Shown in pieces: positions 1-8,400 of a stretch of 13,230 nt of DNA. Position numbers and translations under genes: made by a program. Origin of the DNA: Magnaporthiopsis rhizophila. Lineage: Eukaryota; Ascomycota; Sordariomycetes; Magnaporthales; Magnaporthaceae. Location of the stretch: assembly GCA_003049465.1 (NCBI GenBank), contig PYSS01000260.1, forward strand, positions 1-13,230. Direction: 5' to 3'. The notes below the pieces were generated by a model, which did no database searches, was not told the DNA's origin, and saw nothing but the letters and a program-made list of their open reading frames with translations. Position 1 is the first letter of the stretch; every line of letters begins with the position of its first letter.

Positions 1-55
<55 letters not shown>
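1..55. repeat. (TAA)n microsatellite
   Basis: An uninterrupted run of the trinucleotide TAA, about 18 units, opens the window and ends where CGATT begins. It may extend beyond the left edge. No coding role is visible. Confidence 0.97.
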
Positions 56-890
56 CGATTAATGTCAGTGCCTTAAGCGTTGTTACGTGTTTGTGCACGT
101 ATTAGTGCCGTTTTGCAGCTATTTAGGTGGTTTTTAAACGTGCCCGTAACAGTGGCTGGGCAATTTTACATGGTTATATTGCGCTGATTTTAGGGGGCTA
201 GGTACAGGGAAATCGTGCCGGGAGGTCAGGTCCCGCCGCAGGCGGAGGGCCCTGCCTGCATAGAAATATTTATACAAGGCCCGTGCACCACATTATCGAG
301 CGATAAGGGCGTGCGTGGGTCCCAACCCCACTCTAGCCTTAAATTTATAATACAGGTGCGGGCAGTAGGCCTGCCCCCTTACTGCCCATAACACAGGCAG
401 ATCAGGCTCTTAATGGGTAAGATTCGGATTCAGCTCCGGTTCGGCTCGGGTTCGGCTCGTATTCGGGTTTTAAAATTGTGATGCACATAATTCACCTAAT
501 GGCTGAGCAAGGTGACCAGGATAGCGCCGAATCTTTGCGCGAGCCCCTGGGCGCGGGGCGCGACCCGCAGCACTGCCAGGAATCCCCGGAGAAACTGCCG
601 GCAGAACAGAGCCGTGATACGACAGGGCCAGCCATCTTTTTACGCTGTTCTGGCCCTGGTCCTATCTGCCGGACTCGCGGCAGACAGCCGTGGATCAGGC
701 ATGGGTATGCACGTAACCATCCTTTCATATGGGTGTGACGCTTATTGTTTCTAAATAAGAAGGTCGGGATGTTTCTCGTAATGGGCTCCCAGCGATATTA
801 CGGCATAATATTTGCGTGGGTAAACGCGGGCATCGGGGCTTGGGGTTCGTCATGGTCCTCATAGCCGACGCGACGGGTTGAAGGGCGGGC
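56..890. other. Intergenic region, no supportable gene
   Basis: I see no convincing gene here. Short open frames near 478-754 overlap each other in three frames and on both strands, which is what a GC-rich noncoding patch produces. Small structures are present: a CCGCC/GGCGG inverted repeat around 233-245, and a tract at 421-469 with four TTCGG motifs including two copies of GGTTCGGCTC (438-447 and 449-458). One CreA-like CCCCAC site (complement of SYGGRG) lies at 326-331, but such sites are frequent by chance. Much of this may be upstream regulatory DNA of the beta-glucosidase gene. Confidence 0.5.
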
Positions 891-1128
891 TTTTATAAAA
901 TAGTCCCGTGTTGCCTTACCAAATCCTTCTCCTTACTTCAACACACGCGCTGCAACCTCGATCATTAACTCCGAAAAGGAAATCCTGTCCCTGCTGATCT
1001 TTTCACGTTCTTTTACCCACCTTCTTTAACGTTTATATCCTTTCCCCATTTTCCCGTTGTAAACAGGTTTGCAACGGTTCAACCGGAGGAGGACACAGTA
1101 AAAAAATCGAGGAAGCAGTGAAAACACC
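891..1128 (+). promoter_or_regulatory. Probable core promoter and 5' leader of the beta-glucosidase gene
   Basis: A TATA-like element TATAAAATA lies at 894-902, followed by a pyrimidine-rich stretch (about 918-1060) typical of fungal promoters and transcription start regions. The start codon at 1129 sits in a good eukaryotic context (CACCATGG). If transcription starts roughly 30 bp or more after the TATA element, the leader is about 150-200 nt. A GGCTTT at 888-893 matches the loose GGCWWW consensus of the XYR1/XlnR cellulase regulators but overlaps the TATA element and is weak evidence. No upstream gene is visible that would share this promoter. Confidence 0.5.
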
Positions 1129-4100
1129 ATGGTGTTAAGCGGCGCGTTTCACCTGGTCCTGCTGGCTTTTACGCGGCTGCCCTCGGTGGCCGACGCCGGC
1201 ACAGTTCACCGCAGGGACAGTGTCCCCGCCGGCTACTACGCACCTCCTTATTATCCTGCGCCACACGGAGGATGGACGGCGGGCTGGGCCGACAGCTACA
1301 CCAAGGCGAAACTGCTTGTCGAGCAGATGACGCTTGCCGAAAAGGTCAACATCACTTCTGGGGTTGGACTGCTTATGGGTGAGTACCACCGCCGCTTTCA
1401 ATGCGGCGGTATAAACCGCCTCAAATATTTTTAAATGATATTAATAAACTAACGATGCTGCTTCGTTTAGGGTGGGTGCCTTTTTTAAATATCGACCGAT
1501 ATATTTCGGGAATACAGCCAAACAGCTCTGCTAACACATAACTCTGATTTTAAGCCCCTGCGGAGGAAATACTGGCAGCATTCCCAGGCTCGGCTTCCCT
1601 AACCTCTGCCTCAATGATGGGCCGCTTGGCATACGGCCAACGGACAATGCCACCATGTTCCCCGCCGGCATCACCTCCGGCGCCACGTGGGACAAGGAAC
1701 TTATCAAGGCTCGCGCTGTTGCTCTCGGTAAGGAGTTCCGCGGCAAAGGCGCAAATGTTTACCTCGGCCCCGCCGTCGGCGCCTTCGGGAGGAAACCCCG
1801 CGGCGGCCGCGGCTGGGAGGGCTTCGGCCCCGACCCGGTCCTGCAGGGCAAGCTCGGCGCCATAACCATCGAAGGCGTCCAATCGCAAGGCGTTATTGCC
1901 ACTGTCAAGCACCTAATCGGGAACGAGCAGGAAATGTACCGCCTGCAAAACCTCACCCAGGAAGGGTACAGTGCTAACATTGGTAAGTGGCCCTTAAATG
2001 CAAGCATTTTATAAATGGTAAAACCTGTTGTTCGATTTAAAGCATTTGCCTTGCCTAGTAATTCACGCTAATAATATATATTATTTTCGCTAGATGACCG
2101 GACTCTTCACGAACTGTACCTTTGGCCATTTGCTGAAGGCGTTCACGCCGGAGCCGGAGCCGCTATGACCGCTTACAATGCCGTAAGCCACACCATCCAA
2201 TTTGCTCCTCGCTTAAAAATGCACGATAGTTTTGAAAAAATACATTTTCTAACCTTACAACCAGGTTAACGGTTCTTATTGCTCACACAACGCTTACCTG
2301 ATCAACGGCCTCCTTAAGGACGAGCTCGGATTCCAGGGCTTTGTCATGTCTGACTGGCTCGGTCAGGTTAGCGGAGTTCCCGCCGCCCTGGCCGGCCTGG
2401 ACATGGCCATGCCTGGCGACATTAACACATTGCCCATCATCCTCGGCCAAAGCTTCTGGATGTACGAAATGAGCCGGGCTGTTCTTAACGGCTCCGTCCC
2501 CGTGGACAGGCTCAACGACATGGCAACCAGGGTCGTCGCTGCGTGGTATAAAATGGGCCAGGACCAGGGCTATGAGCCGCCCAACTTTTCCGGCAATACT
2601 CAAAATGCGGTCGACCTTTTATACCCGGCTGGAATCTCCTCGCCCAAAGGCGTCGTTAACAAGTTCGTCGATGTCCGTGGCAATAACGCCGAGGTGGCCC
2701 GCCAGGTTGCCCAGGACGCTATCACCCTGCTTAAAAACGACGGCGGCTTGCTGCCCCTTTCCAAGGACCGCCCCCTCTCGGTTTTTGGCACCGGGGCCGA
2801 CGTTAACCCCGACGGCCTGAATACTTGCAAGGACGGCAGTTGCAACAAGGGCACTTTAGGTTTCGGCTGGGGCTCTGGCTCTGGCACGTACTCGACCTTC
2901 GACTCGCCCATGAATGCTTTAAAGCGCAACGCAAAGAACGTTACCTATTACCGAACCGACAGCTTCCCGCGCGTCCTCAACTCGACCTCTGTCGACGTCG
3001 CTATCGTTTTCGCCAGCTCCGACTCTGGCGAGAACAGTTACATTGTTGAGGGAAACCGCGGAGATCGGGGTAAATACCGGCATTCCCTGTATTATCACCG
3101 GCCTAACAACTTTTGAAACCCGCGAATGCGAACAAACGTTAATTTCTGGTGCCTTTATAGATAACTCGGGCCTGAATCTCTGGTACGGCGGTAACGATCT
3201 CATTAAAAATGCGGCTGCAAAATATAGCAACGTTATCGTTGTAATTCACACTGTCGGCCCCGTTATTATGGAGGATTGGATCAACCTCCCGTCGGTCAAA
3301 TCGGTGCTTGTTGCGCATCTGCCGGGCCAGGAGGCCGGCGAGTCTCTCACCAACGTCCTGTTCGGCACCGTCTCGCCCAGCGGCCACCTTCCTTACTCGA
3401 TCCCTGTCAAGGAGACCGACTATCCGTCCAGCACGAAGCTTACAGGTTGGGCGAATCTCACCGGTTTACCGTTTGCGGATCTCACCGGTATTGCGAATCT
3501 CACCGGTATTGGGAATCTCACCGATATTCCGGATCTCACCAGTATTGTAAATCTCACCTCGCTTGGCCAACCTCAAGACACCTTTTCGGAAGGCCTGTAA
3601 GTACCCCATCTTTTATCGTCGTCATCCAAATGGCATCCCCCCTCACTCACTAACAAACTTTCAACGTTATCGTATAGCTACATCGACTACCGCTACCTTA
3701 ACAAGAACGGCATCAAGCCGCGCTTCGCCTTTGGCCACGGCCTTAGCTACGCAAACTTTTCCTTCTCCAACGCCACAGTCAAGCGCGTGACGGAGCTCAG
3801 CCCCATGCCGCCCGCGCGCCCGGCCAAGCTCGCCACGCCCTCCTACTCCACGGACATCCCGCCGGCCAGCGAGGCCTACTGGCCCACCAATTTCCCTCGC
3901 ATCGGGCGCTACCTATACCCGTTCCTCAGCCAAAGCGACGCCGACAATGCCCGCGCGCAGGCCTCCAAGTCCAAGTACGACTACCCGGTCGGCTACAGCG
4001 AGGCCCAAGGGCCCGGCCCCGCGGCCGGCGGCGGCGAGGGCGGCAACCCGGCACTGTGGGACACGGCCTTTGAGGTCTCCGTCACTGTGACCAACACGGA

Positions 4101-4416
4101 CGCCACGCACGCCGGCAAGGCCGTCGCACAGCTGTACGTGCAGTTCCCCGACGGCATCAGCTACGACACGCCGGTGGTGCAGCTACGCGATTTTGCGAAG
4201 ACAGCGGCCGAGATCGGCCCGGGCGCGAGCCAGACCATGACCTTGACGGTCACCCGCCGCGACGTCAGCGTTTGGGACGTCGTAGCGCAGAACTGGGTCG
4301 TGCCCAAGGTTGACGGTCGCTTTAAGCTGTGGGTCGGCGACTCGAGCGACAGGCTCTTCACGGCGTGCTACAGCGATACGCTGCAGTGCGAAAGCGGCCT
4401 ACCTAGCCCTGTGTAG
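1129..4416 (+). CDS. Secreted family GH3 beta-glucosidase (six exons)
   Basis: Extracellular enzyme that cleaves terminal beta-glucosyl residues from cellobiose and related glucosides. Exons 1129-1378, 1566-1982, 2094-2182, 2265-3069, 3161-3596 and 3678-4416 join to 911 codons, close to the usual size of fungal three-domain GH3 enzymes. Residues 1-23 form a signal peptide ending near ADA, and an RR pair at 28-29 could be a Kex2 site. The GH3 N domain follows, with NTGSIPRLGFP (85-95), DGPLGIR, KHLIGNEQE (198-206) and DDRTLHELYLWPFAEGV. VMSDW holds the expected nucleophile Asp282. The C domain holds SSDSGEN with the expected acid/base Glu508, then LPGQEAG, SPSGHLPYSIP, FGHGLSY. A fibronectin-III-like domain fills about 790-900. 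Odd points: a hexapeptide repeat at residues 618-655 and an ambiguous first intron. The chosen ATG has a strong context and directly precedes the signal peptide. GC-rich third codon positions and the lack of stops show no RIP damage. The family call is firm; exact substrate preference is inferred. Confidence 0.95.
1379..1565 (+). other. Intron 1 of the beta-glucosidase gene (alternative borders 1383-1554)
   Basis: The longest intron of the gene. The canonical donor GTGAGT at 1379 joins in frame only to the acceptor GAG ending at 1565, giving LLM-G-NTGSIP. A second in-frame pair uses donor GTACCA at 1383 and acceptor TTTTAAG ending at 1554, adding five residues (GDPCG) and a Cys. A branch-point-like CTAAC lies at 1531-1535, and the AAG at 1554 is the first AG after it. 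Mixed pairings break the frame. A perfect 8-bp hairpin lies at 1388-1410. Confidence 0.75.
1388..1410 (+). repeat. GC-rich hairpin just inside intron 1
   Basis: ACCGCCGC at 1388-1395 is the exact reverse complement of GCGGCGGT at 1403-1410, with a 7-nt loop. The stem starts nine bases after the GTGAGT donor and five bases after the alternative donor, inside an otherwise AT-rich intron. A second ACCGCC-like arm at 1414-1420 could compete for the same partner. Confidence 0.8.
1983..2093 (+). other. Intron 2 of the beta-glucosidase gene
   Basis: Donor GTAAGT, acceptor CTAG, branch-like GCTAAT near 2067, 111 nt, phase 1. Splicing joins SANI to DDRTLHEL, the conserved GH3 order. Unspliced, the frame runs into a stop at 2012-2014. 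Confidence 0.93.
2183..2264 (+). other. Intron 3 of the beta-glucosidase gene
   Basis: Donor GTAAGC, acceptor CCAG, branch-like TCTAACC near 2248, 82 nt, phase 0. Splicing restores the conserved AYNAVNGSYC stretch. Confidence 0.93.
3070..3160 (+). other. Intron 4 of the beta-glucosidase gene
   Basis: Donor GTAAAT, acceptor ATAG, branch-like CCTAACA near 3103, 91 nt, phase 1. Splicing joins EGNRGDR to DNSGLNLWYGGNDLI as in the family. It explains the apparent frame change in this part of the gene, which is therefore not a frameshift mutation. Confidence 0.93.
3454..3567 (+). repeat. In-frame 18-bp tandem repeat inside exon 5 (NLTGI-type hexapeptides)
   Basis: Five contiguous 18-bp units start at 3478, 3496, 3514, 3532 and 3550, preceded by a related 24-bp unit at 3454. 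The unit resembles AATCTCACCGGTATTGCG and encodes [N/D]LT[G/D/S][I/L]x. Four units keep Asn, giving N-L-T glycosylation sequons at residues 619, 633, 639 and 651; two units read DLT (627, 645). The array lies between the TDYPSS and QPQDTFSEGL segments, a position where GH3 enzymes normally have only a short loop. Later units are more diverged than the second and third. Confidence 0.93.
3597..3677 (+). other. Intron 5 of the beta-glucosidase gene
   Basis: Donor GTAAGT, acceptor ATAG, 81 nt, phase 2; a CACTAAC near 3648-3654 can serve as branch point. Splicing joins DTFSEGL to YIDYRYLNKNGIKPRFAFG, a conserved GH3 C-domain segment. Confidence 0.93.
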
Positions 4417-4652
4417 AGAGAGGCGTTGGTTTATACAGGCGGTGCGCGTGCACCGGCCGGTGGGCGAAGGGCCCGGCGGATCACGGGATCCGCCGGACCC
4501 TGTTGCGGGGGAGGCCACGTGAATACTGCCGGGCGGACAGTGGAAAGAGTGCAACGTGTGTTGTGCCACAAACCCGACGGACCCACGGCCTTGGGAGCAG
4601 ATGAACAGGTGTTGACGGTGCAGGTGGCCCAGAGGTCTCCCTGCAGAAAGGG
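4417..4652. other. 3' flank of the beta-glucosidase gene, up to the retrotransposon target site
   Basis: GC-rich DNA without a convincing gene; open frames on both strands here are short, run into the LTR and lack family motifs. It should contain the 3' UTR and polyadenylation site, but no clear AATAAA is seen. Two palindromic structures are listed separately. Confidence 0.55.
4451..4496. repeat. Cluster of strong inverted repeats after the stop codon
   Basis: CACCGGCCGGTG at 4451-4462 is a perfect 12-bp palindrome. CCGGCGGATC at 4473-4482 and GATCCGCCGG at 4487-4496 are perfect 10-bp arms around the loop ACGG. A smaller pair, GGTGC and GCACC, lies at 4441-4454 and overlaps the palindrome. 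In a transcript the 10-bp stem would be a very stable hairpin 57 nt past the stop codon. Confidence 0.85.
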
Positions 4653-4657
4653 GAAAG
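4653..4657 (+). repeat. Left target-site duplication GAAAG
   Basis: GAAAG directly precedes the TG of the 5' LTR and is repeated directly after the 3' LTR (12594-12598). Five base pairs is the usual duplication length for Ty3/Gypsy integrases. Confidence 0.9.
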
Positions 4658-4950
4658 TGTCACACGGGGATCGCCACCGGCCCCGGGCCAACAAACAGCA
4701 GGGCACCAATTGATTGGGACGGACCAAAGGGACACAAGATCCCTGCAGGTAACAGGCAGGCTAGGCGCCCAGCCCCTCCTCAGATACGTACCTAACCCCG
4801 CAAAGCACGGGCCATATAAAAGCCTATATAACGGGGGAAATTTTGCTAGGACCTCGAGGAGATTCTGCTTCCTTAAGCATCTTTGTGAGGCTATAAAAAG
4901 TTTATTATAATACAGTAACTTTATCAAACTGATTCCGTCCCTTTGTTATA
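4658..4950 (+). repeat. 5' LTR
   Basis: Begins TGTCACACGG and ends TTGTTATA, where the final CA has become TA. It aligns without gaps over 293 bp to the 3' LTR; by hand I count 35 differences, 33 transitions and 2 transversions. Contains TATA boxes and AT-rich poly(A)-like sequence (about 4892-4912). Confidence 0.95.
4815..4822 (+). promoter_or_regulatory. TATA box of the 5' LTR promoter
   Basis: TATAAAAG at LTR position 158, followed by a second TATATAA at about 4825-4831. The same element is intact at the same position of the 3' LTR (12458-12465). It would have directed transcription of the element; current activity is unlikely. Confidence 0.6.
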
Positions 4951-5464
4951 AATAAACTTTTTTTTGCCCTGGACCGCTCCATAGTAGCCGCTTTATTTTT
5001 TTTTTTTTTAAAGTTTTGGCGGGGCTGCTATAAAACGATCCCTTTTCATTTTTAGCGCATTAAGCTTGGGATTATTCCACTGTATAAATCACGGTTGCAC
5101 CGGTATTTTTAAAATATTCCCCTGCATTACCATTGTGCTAAAGAATAAATTATATAAGAAATTTTCGGATTGGCCAAACGGATTGGAAAAAAATAAGTAT
5201 AATCCCCGTCCTAATTGTTATAATCCTAAAAAATATTGCAGTAGTGCTGCGCGTGTGGATTGCCGAATATTTAAACCTTTAATATGCAAATAAAAAAAAT
5301 ATTATTAAAATTAATATATTACCGAATATATTACGATTATTTTCTTATTATAAATAGTATAACCGACTTATAAAAAAGGCTTGTTCGTTTGTTTTTACCA
5401 TTTTACCAAAAAAAAGGGGCCAATTGTTTTAATCGGAACAATTATTTTTATAGCTAATATTATT
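4951..5464 (+). other. Retrotransposon 5' untranslated leader
   Basis: AT-rich internal sequence between the 5' LTR and the first plausible gag ATG. No standard primer-binding site directly abuts the LTR; TGGACCGCTCC at 4970-4980, 19 nt past the LTR, starts with the TGG expected opposite a tRNA CCA end but is only a weak candidate. Contains a T-rich run near 4992-5009. An open frame at 5066-5293 has no recognisable motif and I do not consider it a gene. Confidence 0.55.
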
Positions 5465-8400
5465 ATGGATTTTTCGAATACCGGTTCCCGGGACAAATAA
5501 TATAAAAGGCAAAAGGTTTTTATCCCTGATTAATTACCCTTTTTTTTTATTGCCACAAACCTGTTTTTTCTGGGAAAAAATTGTTTTATTCGGGTAAAAA
5601 AAAACCAGCAAATATTTTGCTAAAACCTAACAGTATATATAAAAATTTTTAGCAATAATTTTAACCTTTTGTTTATATTAATCCGGTTGGCCTTTTAAAA
5701 AATAAATTATCAGCAGAACCAAGTTGCCAGATTTATAAAAAACCATACAAAATAACAAATTGCCAGGTTTGACCTTATAAAAGGAAAAATTATAAGATAA
5801 ATTCAGAATATAAAAGCACAAGTACAGGAAAAAAGCCAAAAAGCCTTTTTTTTTACCTAACCGAGGAAATCCGAAAAAACCAGCGGAACCTGATTAAATT
5901 ATTCAAATGTGTTATAAAAAATGTTAAAAAACTGAATAATAATATCGAGGTAATTAATTTGAATTATGCGAACCTTTTTAAACGTTTGGCTTAAACTTTC
6001 GAAAAATCGGATGCCCGGTTTAAAAAGATCCAGAATGAGTTAGCCCAAACCAGGCTATTTGCCCATAGTATCCAAACCAACCAAAAAAATACCTTTTTTT
6101 CGATAAAATAAAGGAACAGTACAAGGGATTTTTATAAAAAATCCAGGAATTAGCCTTTTTAATAAAAAACCAGAATAATATCTTTGCAGCCCTGAAATAT
6201 AGCTTAGGAATTTTATCAGAAATTTACAAAAACCAGGCCTGCAAAATCAGCAGAATTTCCTTTCCGCCACCTTTATCCTATGCTAATAATTAATAACCAT
6301 TTTTAAATTTTATAATTATAACCGGCCAATTGGATACAGGCATTAGCCTTTTAAAAAATCGGCCTAAATCGGTATTCTTTTGTACAGAAGGGGAATATTT
6401 AGCTTAAAAGGACAAAAACCGCCGCTTGTGCAGCATTAGCCGCCTTTATAATAGGCAAAATACACCCATATTGGACGTTAACGGTATTATTATTTTATAT
6501 ACTCCCTTATTATTTAATAACCTATAGGAAAAAAAAGGGAAATAATTAACCCTTTTCTGCCCAGGGAACGATTATTTATCGGTAGGCCCTGACGAAAACT
6601 ATACGGTTTGAATAGCAGAAATATACCAGGGGCTGGTAATTATGCATATTACTGTTTTAACCTTTCGGGGGGGCATTTTTAACCGATTAGTAATTCCCGA
6701 AATAGTTCAGCAACAAATTTTTAAGCTTCGTTACTAGTACAAATATATCCGGAACACGTACCAAACCGTTTTTTAAATAGTCCAAAACCAAATTGCCCTT
6801 ATCCAGGCCCAGTTTAAATGCTTCGAGGAAATTATGGTCGAATAAAGCAATAAATTTACCAAAGAAATTTGAAAAGCCTTTTTAAAGGCCATTACCGATC
6901 AGATAGTAAAAAAGCATGCCATTAACCAGCTAAGCAAAGCATAAAAAGCTTACCAATATGCCCTGGTTATTATACACGCCCGATTCGAAAATATAGTAAC
7001 CGATATACAGGCCTGGGCCGGGATAACGGAAGGCCGGATTCATAACACGGAACAAAAATTGGCCCACACGGAAAAAAGGCAGGAATACATCGAAAACCGA
7101 TAATAGGTTATAAAGGATTAGGTAAAAAAATTTGCCTAATAATAAAAAAAATAGGCCCGAAAGCTAATATAAAAGTGCTGCCGATAAATATTTACCGGAA
7201 AAATACCTCGAATTTTTGATATTCTGTTTATGGTAAGCTTTGCTCCAATATTTCGATAAATTATTTCCATAGTTTTAATCAGGCCTTAGCCGGCTAAGAT
7301 ATTTTTTGTTAAATCCCAGCCGTTCGAAAGCACCCTGTTTAGGAATAACCCGTTTACCTAAAAAAGGGCCATAAGATCAAGTATAGCACCTTCAGGATTA
7401 AAGCAATCCAGTTTTATGGCCCGATAATATATCACCGGAACCTTTCAAGGATTAGTACAAATTATTAACGAACAAATTTAGCAGGCCAGTATAGCATAAC
7501 TGGCCGGAAATAAGCCCAGCTTACCGCCCCGGGGCATATTTGCTTTAAACAAATCCAACCCCCCAAAGGATAACCCATCCTTATTGGACAATAATAGGCC
7601 CAAGCGCCCCAGGAAACCACCAAACCAACCTCTAAAACCTCCATTCCACCGGCTTTATTAATCCTTTTTGCCAGATAGATAGGGTAACCGGCGATACGGG
7701 AGGATTTATATTTTTAACCTAGTAATTTTTAAATATTCCGCTGTTTTCGACGGGACCAGGATATCCTTCCAGAACTGGTGATTTTAAATTAACGCTTATA
7801 TAGAAGCATCCAAAGATAGATTCACCAGTAACCTATACCGCATTATATGGGTTAGTTTTTTGCTAAAAGGATTTGTTTTATAATACCATGCATCCTAAAT
7901 AAAGTTGTTAAAAATACTGGGATTTATAAATAATTGGAAGTTTTATGTTTCTGCCCTCGAAAATTATTATAAAAACCCGAACAAAAAACGAACCGAGGCC
8001 GATAAAATGCATATGCTTAAATATAAGGGAGATATTGCTAGTTATATTATAAAGTTTAATTAATATAATTATATTGCCAAATGGTTTGGAATTATTTTCC
8101 GGAATTATATATAAAACGCTTTCCCCAAATAAATAACCATTTTAATATGTTTTTTTAAAAGCAAACTTTTTTAAAATAATACCAATTTTTTGGATGTTTA
8201 TATAGAAACAAAACTTATTTATAAGCAAATATTAGCGAATAATATATCTATTAAAAAATTCCAGCCGGAAAAGGCACAGGAAATTAAAAAAAAAGGGAAA
8301 AAACGAGCCTATTTTGATACGAAAATGCTTAAATGCGGGCCATGTCTGTAATAATAGTTCCAAACCCCCCAAAATCTATCCTTAAGCATATAGAAAAAAT

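Noticed and set aside
478..754. Overlapping open frames in three frames, one (512-754) with an internal hydrophobic run FYAVLALVLSAGLAADS that resembles a signal peptide
   Set aside because: The hydrophobic run is about 40 residues from the only ATG, the frame continues to a stop without any domain, and the opposite strand is equally open. At most a relic; not enough for a gene call.
1135..2929. Minus-strand and alternate-frame open frames across the beta-glucosidase gene
   Set aside because: They are shadows of GC-rich codons; only the spliced plus-strand frame gives GH3 motifs.
3043..3160. Apparent frameshift in the enzyme after EGNRGDR
   Set aside because: Fully explained by a 91-nt intron with GTAAAT donor, CTAAC-type branch site and TAG acceptor, which restores the conserved family sequence.
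4710..4910. 66-codon open frame in the 5' LTR that is also open in the 3' LTR (12353-12553), plus minus-strand frames over the LTRs
   Set aside because: Many of the LTR differences change the predicted residues, including non-conservative ones, so there is no sign of protein-level selection; LTRs seldom code. It stays open mainly because the segment is still relatively GC-rich.
5066..5293. 75-codon open frame in the retrotransposon leader
   Set aside because: No motif, no continuation in frame with gag, and located in the untranslated leader of the element.
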